Assembly: GCF_918731615.1 (NCBI RefSeq)
Contig: NZ_OU957226.1
Coordinates: 3,535,501-3,599,500, forward strand
Direction of reading: 5' to 3'
DNA: 64,000 bases
From: Flavobacterium sp. CECT 9288
GTDB taxonomy: Bacteria > Bacteroidota > Bacteroidia > Flavobacteriales > Flavobacteriaceae
Made by a program: the position numbers and the translations under genes. This document shows positions 33,547-42,928 of this stretch, piece by piece. Below the pieces are notes generated by a model. It was not told where the DNA came from, ran no database searches, and worked only from the letters and a program-made list of their open reading frames with translations. Numbering within the stretch: the first letter of the stretch is position 1; each line of letters opens with the position of its first letter.

Positions 33547-35709
33547 TTAAAAATTTAATTGATTTATAGGTGTATTAGGATTATTTTGTATGGCAGTTCT
33601 TATATCTTGTATTAAATCTACAAGAAAGTCATAACATTGATTAGGAGTTGCATTTGGATTTGCTTGATTAAAAAAATCAAATCTTTCTTGAATAAGATCG
33701 TCGTAGTGAGCATGACTTCCATTATGAACAGCTTTACTCAGAGGAATACCATTTAAAGCTTCGTTTAGATGAAAAGCACTACCACTTTTTGAAGCTTTTT
33801 GCACAATAGATTTTGTTTGTTTATTCAAAGGAATAATGTGATGTGCTTGTAATCCATTGCCAACTGTCATTCCTAAAACTTTTCTTAATTGTTTTCTACA
33901 ATAATCATTTGTGCCAAAGAACAAATTACCATTAGGTAAAACTTTCCATACTAGTTTTACTTTTGTATTTATGTCAACCGCAGTATTTACAACTTTTAAA
34001 CTATATTTTACTCCAACTGAAGCCCAACCAGCAACAGGCACTGCGCTGACATAACTCAACGTAGCATTTACGCCATCTCCTTCTATGGTGTAAAGAACAC
34101 CGTTTGTCAAATCTGCTACTTCACCTAGCACTGGTATCAAACCAAATGCGTCAAGACCAATATGAATAATATCTTTACTAGCGTAATACAAACATTTTGC
34201 TCTACTGTATTCAGGATTTAATTGTCTTATGCTTCTATAGTTAAAGTATAGTTTTAGTGCGAACATATTACCAAAATCGGGCGGGAGAGATGCTAAATCC
34301 AAATCTACGTATTGATCAAGACTTAATCCGAATTCATCTGTCAATAAATTTGTTTGAGAATTATTTAATCGAATTGATAGATTAATTAAATTGTTTGTAT
34401 CAGCCTGATTTGAATCATTCTGTGCTAAATTAATCATTTCATTGAAAAATTCAATTTTTTCCAAACTAGTAATGTTCTCTAAAATACTTTTTTGTGTCAA
34501 AGGATCAAGTTTTGACAAAAATTCTCCATGTAAGAGTAAAAATTGAAATGAACTGAAATTAAAATTATTAATTGCGTTAAGTTCATAAGAAGTCCCATTA
34601 TATTGGTTGAATAATATTGGCATATTACTAAACGCATACTTTAGCGCGATTTGATTTTGAGTAGATAAGCCACCATTTGGTTTTTCTAATAAATAATTAA
34701 ATGCCCAATAATGAAGTTGGTTAATTGTGGTAAAAGGCAAATTACTCATAGGTATACTGGCAACACTATCATAATTGGCAAGTGCAAAAGCTACTTTATT
34801 TTGATTGTCGATGTTTAACCCACCATTATTTTTCATAAAATTAATGATCGTATTGTGCATCCAGTTGTTAGCCAGTACTACATTATTTAAATGCTGTGGC
34901 AACGTATTAATAAAACCAGCTACTTCTATAGCAAAAAGAAAATCAGGATTATTAATATCTTGTTCACCTTCATAGGGAATAGGTATGTATACACCCTCTA
35001 AACCGCCACCGCCACCGCCGCTTTCACCACCTTCATTACCATAATCTCCCTCACTACTTGAGCCTCCACCACCTGATCCACAATATTCGTAAGCAACTGA
35101 TGTGGAAACACATAAACTACAAAGATCACAAACTCCACTTGAACAACTACCAGTTTTAGTACAATTAAACGTAGTAGTTGGTGTTTCGCACATAGTACCT
35201 GCACCCACAGAAATTATCGTCCTACTTTGTAATTGTGGGGTACTCATATAAATAACTTCTGAACTTTTTAATCGGTAGTCACCACTCTGGGTATTTAGTG
35301 CTTCTTTGTTTTTGAACAATAATTCTTCCCATTGCCCGCCATTTTTATGATAAACGAGGTTATAATATTCGTGTGGCTTTAATGCATTTTTATCAATAGG
35401 ATAAATTCTGAAACTATAAGTTGCTTTATTATTTTGTGCAACATGTTTTAAAATCTTTGTTGTGTCAATTATAAAGTCATTCTTAATAGACCTCTTTTTG
35501 AGTTGTTTGTCTAGTGTTATTGACTTGAATAAAGCAAAATTATCTTGTTGTGTCTCTTTTTTAAACTGACTGAAAGAAACATCTTTTTTTGAAGTGTTGA
35601 TTTTGCTATGCCTTTCTAAAGGATAGGTATCGTCGCTGCAATTAAATAGTGGTAAAGCGGTAAGGAGTACGACAATTGTTTTAAATGTTTTTTTTAATAG
35701 CTGTTGCAT
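33547..35709 (-). CDS. Lipoprotein polymorphic toxin with AHH nuclease domain, cassette 2
   Basis: A 720-residue toxin candidate. Residues 1-345 differ from toxin 1 in only a few places (for example WEELLF for WAELLF and KKRSIKND for KKRYIKND). A different and longer middle follows (FSNMPILFNQYNGTSYEL...), then a shared pre-toxin part (GLIPVLGEVADLTNGVLYT), and a C-terminal AHH domain with QAHHIIPL at about 621-628, FHLNEALNGIPLS and AVHNGSHAHYD. Both AHH histidines are present. The tip is about 50 percent like toxin 1 by eye, with a matched, also diverged, immunity gene downstream. Confidence 0.8.
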   Translation of the reverse strand: MQQLLKKTFKTIVVLLTALPLFNCSDDTYPLERHSKINTSKKDVSFSQFKKETQQDNFALFKSITLDKQLKKRSIKNDFIIDTTKILKHVAQNNKATYSFRIYPIDKNALKPHEYYNLVYHKNGGQWEELLFKNKEALNTQSGDYRLKSSEVIYMSTPQLQSRTIISVGAGTMCETPTTTFNCTKTGSCSSGVCDLCSLCVSTSVAYEYCGSGGGGSSSEGDYGNEGGESGGGGGGLEGVYIPIPYEGEQDINNPDFLFAIEVAGFINTLPQHLNNVVLANNWMHNTIINFMKNNGGLNIDNQNKVAFALANYDSVASIPMSNLPFTTINQLHYWAFNYLLEKPNGGLSTQNQIALKYAFSNMPILFNQYNGTSYELNAINNFNFSSFQFLLLHGEFLSKLDPLTQKSILENITSLEKIEFFNEMINLAQNDSNQADTNNLINLSIRLNNSQTNLLTDEFGLSLDQYVDLDLASLPPDFGNMFALKLYFNYRSIRQLNPEYSRAKCLYYASKDIIHIGLDAFGLIPVLGEVADLTNGVLYTIEGDGVNATLSYVSAVPVAGWASVGVKYSLKVVNTAVDINTKVKLVWKVLPNGNLFFGTNDYCRKQLRKVLGMTVGNGLQAHHIIPLNKQTKSIVQKASKSGSAFHLNEALNGIPLSKAVHNGSHAHYDDLIQERFDFFNQANPNATPNQCYDFLVDLIQDIRTAIQNNPNTPINQLNF

Positions 35710-36253
35710 AAATATAGATATTGGAGTTTATAAGTTATTTGTCCATCAGTGTAATATTATTTTGAAGTACTATGAACTAAAATAGTAGTTATTTATCAAA
35801 AATGTTGATAAATTGCTATAATTATCAAAATCCGAGACAATATTATCTGATTTTTTTATTGATGATGGACTAAGTTTATTAGCTTCATCAAATGATAGTT
35901 TTTTTAAATTAATTTTTGTTTCTTATTTCTGAATTATTTGTTCTTTAGCTTGGCAACCCAACATTAATTATAAAAACATCAGTAGTAATAGTGTTTTTTT
36001 CAATCTTACTTTTTTAATTTAATTAATAGTTAGTGGATTATAGTTTGTATTCTCATAATTTTTGATTTGATTGGTAAATCTAGACTATTGGTTTAATATA
36101 ATTCTACGGTTTTTATGTTAAAATTTTACGGTTTTATGTTAAAATTAAACTAATGGTACTACAATTTTGGTCTCTAGTATAATTTTTTTTTAAGTTGTTC
36201 GAGAGCTATCAAATGAAATAATTAATAAGTTCATTGTCTAGCTTGACAGCCCC
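34674..36253 (-). repeat. Long direct repeat, copy 2
   Basis: Second copy of the 1.58 kb block described at 30276. Small indels appear only in the distal non-coding part (beyond about 36040). It gives toxin 2 the same 5' region, including the decayed lipoprotein frame. Confidence 0.9.
35770..36003 (-). pseudogene. Decayed lipoprotein gene upstream of toxin 2
   Basis: Exact positional and sequence counterpart of the frame at 31372-31605, with the same TAA codons at positions 12 and 27. The decay therefore predates the duplication. The remaining DNA from 36004 to 36346 has no recognisable gene. Confidence 0.45.
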
Positions 36254-36346
36254 CATCAGGTGCTCGTTTGCAACGAGTACTTACTTACTTTATTAACGAA
36301 AACAAAGCGTTTGCAACGCGGCTCTATTACACGCATTACCATAAAG

Positions 36347-36411
36347 GATGCCGCTTCCATCGGGGCTACGATAGTTCGTTTTTTTTCATTACAAAATCAG
36401 CAAATGGAATT
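36347..36411 (-). repeat. Dispersed repeat, partial copy (left flank only)
   Basis: GGATGCCGCTTCCATCGGGG and CTACGATAGTTCG match the left flank of the full repeat, followed by the ATCAGCAAATGGAATTTGTA shared with 31881-31950. It bounds the toxin array on its upstream side. Confidence 0.55.
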
Positions 36412-36549
36412 TGTAAATAACCAAGCGGTTTTATAAACCTGTTAGGTGTCTTAGCTTTCGTACCTAAGCATGGCCCTTCGTCGTATATTGTATCGTGCCA
36501 TAGTGGGGCGCTTGGTTTTATTTTCCTACTGAAAAGCGATACGATCTTC

Positions 36550-36664
36550 ATAGCCCTGATGGCAGCGGAAATCCTCTTGTGCCAGTCCCGAAACTTCGGG
36601 ATGGCACAGGAGATTGTAGCGTACAGCAGGAAAAAACGACTGGAAAAGATGCCCGCCTGCTCCT
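36550..36664 (+). repeat. Dispersed flanked-hairpin repeat, copy 4
   Basis: Reads TAGCCCTGATGGCAGCGG, AAATCCTCTTGTGCCA, an inner hairpin TCCCGAAACTTCGGGA, TGGCACAGGAGATTGTAGCG, TACAGCAGGA and a GGAGCA-type end (CTGCTCC). The TCCTCTTGTGCCA / TGGCACAGGAGA arms pair almost perfectly. It lies downstream of the DMT transporter gene, in the 991-base gene-free stretch after toxin 2's start. Confidence 0.65.
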
Positions 36665-36700
36665 AAAATCAAGAATAATTGTTGTAAATTATTGGTGGTT

Positions 36701-37630
36701 TTATTCTTTTGCGCGTGCTTTACGCAAGGAGTAATTTACTAAATACAACCCAAATAAAGTTACGCTTCCACCGATGGCAATGGCGGCATTTAGGGTTTCC
36801 CCAAAGATTATAGCGCCAAGCAACACGGCAATAATAGGGTTGATGTACGAGTAAACACTACTGATAGATGCCGGTAAATGTTGTAGCGCATAAATAAAGG
36901 CAATAAAAGTAAGTACCGATCCAAAAATAACCAAATACGCAATAGACCACCATGAAATTGCTGGTATCTCATGCAATGGAACCGATATTCCTGCGGCACC
37001 TGTATAAGCAAACACTAAAATACTAGACAAGAACATTTGGATTCCTAAACTAAAGTACGGATTGAAACTAGCTGCTTTCTGCTTTGTATATAAGGTTCCA
37101 AAAGCCCATGTTAAAGTAGAAATGATGGAGATTATGATACCAAATTTAAAATCGGGAATTAAAAAATCTGCTAAGTGATCATAAAAAATGACGCATACGC
37201 CACTAAAACTAATTATTAAACCTAGAATAGAAAACTTAGACAAGCGTTCTCCTTGAAAGAAAGAAATAATGACAATCCATAACGGGACACAAGCCCCAAT
37301 AATGGCACCAAGACCACTACTGATGTACTTTACTCCCCATGTACTTAATGCATTGCTCAAAACAAAGTTTAAAAAGCTCAGTATAATGATGGTCTTCCAT
37401 TGTTTTCCCTTAGGCCATGGCGTTTTTTTAAATAAGAAATAAGAAATATAAAGGAATCCTCCCAAAAACTGCCTAATGGCTACTAGTTGTAGGGCTGGCA
37501 TGTGTTTTACGCCTTCTTTTGAGGCGATCCAGGTGGTTCCCCAAAAAAAACTGATCCAACATAAGGCCAAAATGGGCAATCCAATAGCGTTTACTCTTGA
37601 CGAAAAAGCGTTTTTAATTTTAGTTTTCAC
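36701..37630 (-). CDS. EamA-family (DMT) transporter
   Basis: An inner-membrane transporter of the drug/metabolite superfamily, about 309 residues, with ten predicted transmembrane helices formed by two EamA repeats (LCWISFFWGTTWIASKEG in the first; YSYINPIIAVLLGAIIFGE in the second). The substrate is not predictable. I use the GTG at 37630 (MKTKIKNAF), next to the stop codon of the upstream gene; the longer frame opens with TTG and overlaps that gene by 20 bases. Confidence 0.85.
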   Translation of the reverse strand: MKTKIKNAFSSRVNAIGLPILALCWISFFWGTTWIASKEGVKHMPALQLVAIRQFLGGFLYISYFLFKKTPWPKGKQWKTIIILSFLNFVLSNALSTWGVKYISSGLGAIIGACVPLWIVIISFFQGERLSKFSILGLIISFSGVCVIFYDHLADFLIPDFKFGIIISIISTLTWAFGTLYTKQKAASFNPYFSLGIQMFLSSILVFAYTGAAGISVPLHEIPAISWWSIAYLVIFGSVLTFIAFIYALQHLPASISSVYSYINPIIAVLLGAIIFGETLNAAIAIGGSVTLFGLYLVNYSLRKARAKE

Positions 37631-37631
37631 A

Positions 37632-38435
37632 TTATAAATTTGGTTGTGCAAAAGTATACTTTAAAACCGATTCGGTTTTAGTACTTGAAATAGTTTTTCC
37701 AAAAATTAGACCTTGTTGTTCAAATTTTGGCAAATCCAAATCATAGTCTACCGCTTTTTGAGTGTAATATTCCTTTCTGCTAGGATGATATGGTGTAACT
37801 GCATTAAAGGTTTCGTCCCAAACCTGTTGTGACAAAATAGCGTTGATAATTCCTATGCAATCCTCTTGATGAATTAAGTTTATGGGAGCATCTGGGTTTT
37901 CCAAATTTTCTCTGCCGGCTAAGAATTTTATGGGATGACGATCGGCACCAATGAGACCTCCAAAACGAACTATGGTAGTTTTAAAATCAATAGCGCTTTG
38001 TAAAAGTTGTTCGGTTGCCAGCAATTGCTTGCCACTTTCGGTATCTGGCATAGGAATAGTTTCTTCAGTAACCAGTGTGTTTTGGTCCCCGTAAACCGAG
38101 GTAGAACTAATAAAAAGAACGTTTTCTACACCAGCTTTTTCAATATAAGGAATTAGATTTATAATTTTAGAAACAAAACTTTCAGTTCCAGCTCCTCTAA
38201 GCTTAGGAGGAATATCTAGTATTAAAGTAGAACAATCTTGCAGTAAACCAGCAATGTTACCAGATATAGATTCCTCATGGAGCGATATTAAAAAAGGATT
38301 TATTCCAGCATCTGCCAGAATTTGTAATTTCTCTGCGGATGTTGTTGATCCATTTATCTCATAGTTTTTTTTCAATAAGGCTTTCGCCAAAGGTAAACCG
38401 AGCCATCCGCAACCTAAAATGCTAATTTTTGTCAT
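37632..38435 (-). CDS. SDR-type NAD(P)-dependent epimerase-like protein
   Basis: A 267-residue extended short-chain dehydrogenase, YeeZ-like. The N-terminal dinucleotide motif is ILGCGWLGLPLAKALL. A VLFISSTSVYGDQN segment follows, but there is no evident YxxxK in the usual form (GKQLLATEQLL), as in the YeeZ group. The substrate is unknown. It is transcribed with the DMT transporter downstream and the M28 peptidase upstream (10 bases away). Confidence 0.8.
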   Translation of the reverse strand: MTKISILGCGWLGLPLAKALLKKNYEINGSTTSAEKLQILADAGINPFLISLHEESISGNIAGLLQDCSTLILDIPPKLRGAGTESFVSKIINLIPYIEKAGVENVLFISSTSVYGDQNTLVTEETIPMPDTESGKQLLATEQLLQSAIDFKTTIVRFGGLIGADRHPIKFLAGRENLENPDAPINLIHQEDCIGIINAILSQQVWDETFNAVTPYHPSRKEYYTQKAVDYDLDLPKFEQQGLIFGKTISSTKTESVLKYTFAQPNL

Positions 38436-38445
38436 GATTTTGTGC

Positions 38446-40839
38446 TTACTTTATTGTTAAGCTGTCTTGTAAGGATTGTTTTTTGTATCGGCTGTGGCCA
38501 ATAGGTGTTTTGAGTTTCACCGGCGTAACTACAACAACAGGACTAGGTTTTATTTTTTGTCTAATGACAACTGCATCATTCAATACAAAAGGTGTAGGCA
38601 TCATCCAGTTTTCTCTTTTTGCTAGTTCAAATAATGGGTTTGTGGTTAAATCAAAAGAGCTTTCTAGCAATTCCATATCAAATTTATTTCCAGATTCTAT
38701 CTCAAATTGCAGTACTAGCGGAGCATTGTTTACTACATAATAGCTAACAATTTTTTTGCCTTTTCGTTCGTAATTTCCTTTTTTGTGTTCAAGTGCTGTT
38801 GCTCCGTTAGCTATAAAGTTCTTGATTTTCATACCTTCATTGGCAAACACATCGTAGCGGTTTACATTTCTATTTGGAGCTATTTGGATTTTTAAATACC
38901 TTTTGGCACCAATAGTTCTATCATAAATAAAAGTAACTGTAGGCGGAGCAATTTTTTTTACTGGAGCAGGAGTAGTGTAGGTGAAACCGGAGTTGTATTT
39001 ACTAAATAAGGGAAGCTCATTTAGAGTTGAAGCTGTTTCGGGATTATTGCCCAAGTACGTTTTGGTCCACGAGTCAAGATTGCTGTCATACGTGGCCCAT
39101 TTTGCCATCTTTTTATCAGAATCATATACATAAAGCAAACTGTTTGATTTGGCTTTGCCAAATTCATAACCAGACTCATAATGTGCTTTGGCAAAAAAAC
39201 CAACTGATACCATCAGAAATCCTGCAGCCCAAATTCCTTTTTTGGCGTAAGTTCCAAAAACAAAATAGAGAATACCCACTGCTAACGCCGTTAACACTGC
39301 ACTTCCAAAAAGTACTTTTAATCCCAATCCCACCGGTAACATTTGGATAAAAGGAGTAATGATCAATAAAGCTGGAATACTCAATAGTAAGTTGACTGTT
39401 TTATTAGATTTTTGAGTAAGAACAAATATCCCAAAAACGAGCAGTCCAAAACAAACAGGAACTATCAAAAATCCTGCGCCTGGTAAGTACACCGCTAGTA
39501 AACCATTGATAATAATCCATAGTGTAAGTGGTGCCACATAATGACTCATGGTAATCTTTGTACTTGAAAACCGAGCATAAAACGCCATAGTTATAGCCAT
39601 TGATAGGCAAACAAATGCAGCAATGTATTCATGACCGTTATAGGTAAATCCGTTAAGCAAATCGTTGTATTGAGGATAAAGTATTAGGAGAAGTTTCCAA
39701 CCTAAAAAGGTAACAAGTCCTGCTGTAAGCAGCGATCCAAAAAGAGGAATAAATCCTTTGCTAATATCTTGAAATGTTAATAGATGTTTAGCTCTTCCTA
39801 TGAATATAAAAAATACCAGCATTACAAAACAACCTATGACCACCGGTATAGTCCAGCTAAATGGGTAATAAACAAAAGTGTAAGGCAAACTAAAATAAAC
39901 AAAATCCTCTTGAGATACTGGTTTGTTTAAATTTGTATTGGAAAAATGTTTTAGCAAAGGCATCAAATACGTACCTTGATGGGCAAGCGTGTTTATATCA
40001 AGATGGGCAGTATCATCTTGAGTGGTGTGGTAATTGTAATGATCGTCTATAAAGGCAAAATTGTACCCTTGTATGTTTCCTTGTTCTCTAAATACAGTCA
40101 AATCAGTATCGTTAGGTAGCATTTTATAAATGCTGTACATCAAAGAGTTTGATACTGGAAATGTGGTTTTGGCCTCGGCAAATTCTTTTACTAATGAAGC
40201 ATTGCCAGCATTGGTTTCCATGAGCATATAACTTGGTCCTGATGTACCTCTTGCTTCAAAGTTTAAAACGATTCCTATATCTTTGGCCCATTTGTGTTGG
40301 TTTACAAAAAGTGCAGCGCCGTTAAGCCCTAATTCTTCTCCATCTGAAAACATGATGATGATGTCATTTTTATGAGGTGTTTTGGTATACAAAAAAGCTC
40401 TTATTCCTTCAATAATAGTTGCTACACCAGAGCCAGCATCACTAGCGCCAGGTGAGTAAGAATGTGGTGCACTATCATAATGAGAAAGCAACAAGAGCGC
40501 TTTAGAGTTTGAAGAGCCTTTTATTCGTGCTAAAACATTTTTAGAATATACCAGATTTCCCCAGTCACTTAGCGTGTAACCCTCATGAATGGTGGTTTCT
40601 AGACCCAAACTTTCAAGCTCTTGTTGCAAATAATTGGCAACTATTTCATGGTTTTTGGATCCTACATAATGCGGTTTTTGTGCTATTGCTTTTACTTGTT
40701 CAAAAGCCCGTGTTGCAGAAAAATCAACTAATGATGTGTCCTTGTTTGAAGTAAATTGCGGCATCATTGTGTAGTATAGTGCTGCAAGTACAATAAGAAT
40801 AAAAGCACTCATATAAATTGAGGAAAAATCTTTTTTCAT
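38446..40839 (-). CDS. M28 family membrane metallopeptidase
   Basis: A 797-residue protein. One N-terminal helix precedes the M28 aminopeptidase domain (about residues 30-320), with zinc-ligand motifs LLSHYDSAPHSYSPGASDAGSG (H and D in HYD and SDAGSG), FSDGEELGLNG and NFEARG. About eight transmembrane helices follow (residues 340-580), then a soluble C-terminal region with a PxVxxTPVKL tail. The layout matches the Fxna/ERMP1-like group. The substrate is unknown. Confidence 0.9.
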   Translation of the reverse strand: MKKDFSSIYMSAFILIVLAALYYTMMPQFTSNKDTSLVDFSATRAFEQVKAIAQKPHYVGSKNHEIVANYLQQELESLGLETTIHEGYTLSDWGNLVYSKNVLARIKGSSNSKALLLLSHYDSAPHSYSPGASDAGSGVATIIEGIRAFLYTKTPHKNDIIIMFSDGEELGLNGAALFVNQHKWAKDIGIVLNFEARGTSGPSYMLMETNAGNASLVKEFAEAKTTFPVSNSLMYSIYKMLPNDTDLTVFREQGNIQGYNFAFIDDHYNYHTTQDDTAHLDINTLAHQGTYLMPLLKHFSNTNLNKPVSQEDFVYFSLPYTFVYYPFSWTIPVVIGCFVMLVFFIFIGRAKHLLTFQDISKGFIPLFGSLLTAGLVTFLGWKLLLILYPQYNDLLNGFTYNGHEYIAAFVCLSMAITMAFYARFSSTKITMSHYVAPLTLWIIINGLLAVYLPGAGFLIVPVCFGLLVFGIFVLTQKSNKTVNLLLSIPALLIITPFIQMLPVGLGLKVLFGSAVLTALAVGILYFVFGTYAKKGIWAAGFLMVSVGFFAKAHYESGYEFGKAKSNSLLYVYDSDKKMAKWATYDSNLDSWTKTYLGNNPETASTLNELPLFSKYNSGFTYTTPAPVKKIAPPTVTFIYDRTIGAKRYLKIQIAPNRNVNRYDVFANEGMKIKNFIANGATALEHKKGNYERKGKKIVSYYVVNNAPLVLQFEIESGNKFDMELLESSFDLTTNPLFELAKRENWMMPTPFVLNDAVVIRQKIKPSPVVVVTPVKLKTPIGHSRYKKQSLQDSLTIK

Positions 40840-40866
40840 TTTTGGTTAGGTTTGGGGTTGTGGTAT

Positions 40867-41217
40867 TTAGATGTCTTTTTTGACTAGCATATAAAAATCA
40901 TTGTCTAAGACCATGTATCCTTGGTCATATAAAAAATAATAAGTGTTGCCCGTTTTTGTATTAAGAATATTGGTAAAGTATTCAAAATCAAAACCTTTAC
41001 TTACGAGTTTTGAACGGGTAGTTTTAGATTTCCCCTCTGTATTCAGTTCAGATAAAATGCGATAGTTTTTGCGCAACCTGTTATTGATGTTGCGCATGTA
41101 ATTGGTGCTATCCTTGTTTATTTTATTATTGTAAGCATTGCGACAACCATCACTACAAAATTTCTTGTCCTCGCGTCCCACAATTTTTTCTCCGCATTCT
41201 AAACAGGTTTTATTCAT
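40867..41217 (-). CDS. Small zinc-ribbon protein
   Basis: A 116-residue protein with a treble-clef type site CLECGEKIVGREDKKFCSDGC (CxxC...CxxxC; residues 5-25). The rest is helical, with FDFEYFTNILNTKTGNTYYFLYDQGY. Homologues of unknown function are common in Bacteroidota. It overlaps the GNAT-nitrilase gene by 4 bases (ATGA-type), so both are translated together. Confidence 0.8.
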   Translation of the reverse strand: MNKTCLECGEKIVGREDKKFCSDGCRNAYNNKINKDSTNYMRNINNRLRKNYRILSELNTEGKSKTTRSKLVSKGFDFEYFTNILNTKTGNTYYFLYDQGYMVLDNDFYMLVKKDI

Positions 41218-42743
41218 GGATTTATTTTTTTGATGTCGTATAAGTCAGTTCTACGGTCTTTAAGGATGCGAACACTGCCGTGCTCATGCAATTCTTTTAG
41301 CAAATCTAAGTCTACATCTACAATAAGGGTCATTTCGGTATTTGGTGTTGCTTCGGCTTTGATTCCATTACTAGGAAAAGCAAAGTCCGAAGGCGTAAAA
41401 ACGGCCGATTGTGCGTATTGAATATCCATATTGTTCACTTTAGGCAAATTCCCTACACAACCAGCAATGGCAACATAACATTCGTTTTCTATGGCTCGTG
41501 CCTGTGCGCAATGCTTTACGCGTGTGTAAGCGTTTTGTGTATCGGTTAAGAAAGGAACAAATAAGATGTTCATACCTTCATCAGCCATCAAGCGGGAGAG
41601 CTCTGGAAATTCCACATCATAGCAAATCATGATTCCTATTTTGCCACAATCTGTATCAAAAGTCTTGATGGTAGAGCCACCCGTCATTCCCCAATGTTGT
41701 ACTTCATTAGGTGTAACGTGGATTTTGGCATACATTTCAGAGGTTCCGTCTCTTTTACACAAGAAACCAACATTGTATAGAGTGCCATTGTCCAGGTACG
41801 GCATACTACCCGTAATGATATTGATGTTGTATGAAATGGCTAATTCTTGAAATCGTTTGTGAATGGGATCTGTATGTTTGGCTAGTTCTCTTATGGCTTC
41901 GGCCTCAGATAAATGATTGTAATCGGCCATTAAAGGAGCCGTAAAAAGTTCTGGAAATAGCGCAAAATCACTACCGTAACCGGATACAACATCTACAAAA
42001 AACTCACATTGTTCAAATAAGGCTTCAAGATTATTCAATTGGCGCATTTGCCATTGTACAAGTCCTAAACGGATAACGCTTTTTGCAAGGTTGATTAGCT
42101 TAGGGCTTTCGTCATAATAAATGTTGTTCCACTCCAGTAATACAGCAAATTCTTTGCTATCTGTATCGCCTTCGAGATAATTTTTCATGACCCGAATTAC
42201 GTGAAAATCATTGCTTAATTGAAAAGAAAGTACTGAATCGTGCATTTCTTTTCTTTTCACTTTATCAATATAATCTTTTGGGCTTAGTGTGTCGGCGTGT
42301 TTGCCGTAATTAGGTATTCGCCCTGCAAAAACAATAGCTTTTAAGTTCAATTGTTCGCAAAGCTCTTTTCTGGCGTCATAAAGTCTTCTTCCCAGTCTCA
42401 GACCTCTGTAATTGGGGTGAATAAAAACGTCTATTCCGTATAAAATATCGCCTTTTTGATTGTGGGTAGAAAAGGTATATTTTCCGGTAATGTCTGAGTA
42501 GTTATGATTTTTATCGACTAAATTTTCATCAACGATAAGGGACAATGCAGAGCCAACAACTTTACCATCTACTAAAATCACGAGCTGACCTTCTGGGAAA
42601 ATACTCAATAATTTCTCAATGTGATGTTCTCGCCAGTAAGAACCCGTCATTTCTGGATAGGACTCTACCATAGATTTTTTAAGTTCTTTGTAGTCGTCAA
42701 ATTTCAGATTTCGTAATTCTACTTTGTTAATTTTGGCTTGCAT
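41214..42743 (-). CDS. GNAT acetyltransferase / carbon-nitrogen hydrolase fusion
   Basis: A 509-residue two-domain protein. Residues 1-210 are a GNAT N-acetyltransferase (FIHPNYRGLRLGRRLYDARKELCE is the acetyl-CoA site, given in two parts: HPNYRGLRLGRRLYDAR and KELCEQLNL). Residues 225-509 are a nitrilase-fold amidase with its catalytic triad: Glu in LFPELFTAP, Lys in YAKIHVTPNE, Cys in MICYDVEFPEL. Similar fusions are widespread in bacteria, and the substrate is not known. A zinc-ribbon gene overlaps its 3' end. Confidence 0.88.
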   Translation of the reverse strand: MQAKINKVELRNLKFDDYKELKKSMVESYPEMTGSYWREHHIEKLLSIFPEGQLVILVDGKVVGSALSLIVDENLVDKNHNYSDITGKYTFSTHNQKGDILYGIDVFIHPNYRGLRLGRRLYDARKELCEQLNLKAIVFAGRIPNYGKHADTLSPKDYIDKVKRKEMHDSVLSFQLSNDFHVIRVMKNYLEGDTDSKEFAVLLEWNNIYYDESPKLINLAKSVIRLGLVQWQMRQLNNLEALFEQCEFFVDVVSGYGSDFALFPELFTAPLMADYNHLSEAEAIRELAKHTDPIHKRFQELAISYNINIITGSMPYLDNGTLYNVGFLCKRDGTSEMYAKIHVTPNEVQHWGMTGGSTIKTFDTDCGKIGIMICYDVEFPELSRLMADEGMNILFVPFLTDTQNAYTRVKHCAQARAIENECYVAIAGCVGNLPKVNNMDIQYAQSAVFTPSDFAFPSNGIKAEATPNTEMTLIVDVDLDLLKELHEHGSVRILKDRRTDLYDIKKINP

Positions 42744-42784
42744 AATAAATTGATTTACAACAAATATAGCTTTTTTTTTAACAT

Positions 42785-42810
42785 TTACAAACGGTTACAA
42801 ATAGTTACAA
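42785..42810. promoter_or_regulatory. Three TTACAA repeats in 10-base phase
   Basis: TTACAA at 42785, 42795 and 42805, exactly one helical turn apart, in the 185-base region between the divergent GNAT-nitrilase gene and ssb. A fourth related GTTAGCAA lies at 42824. A cooperative protein-binding site for either gene is possible. Confidence 0.4.
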
Positions 42811-42928
42811 CCGAAAGTAAATAGTTAGCAACCGATTCTTGTTTTGAAACTGTCGCATCTTTGCCCTGTTGATTCGAATGAACGTTTTGACAAATAAACA
42901 TATACACCAATTATTAAATTTACACGCC

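Noticed and set aside
36366..36551. Frame of 61 codons in the gap upstream of toxin 2
   Set aside because: It runs across a dispersed repeat and shows no domain; composition does not look coding.
27730..36700. Insertion sequence or prophage as cause of the toxin duplication
   Set aside because: No transposase, integrase or phage structural gene is visible; the duplication fits homologous recombination between repeats better.
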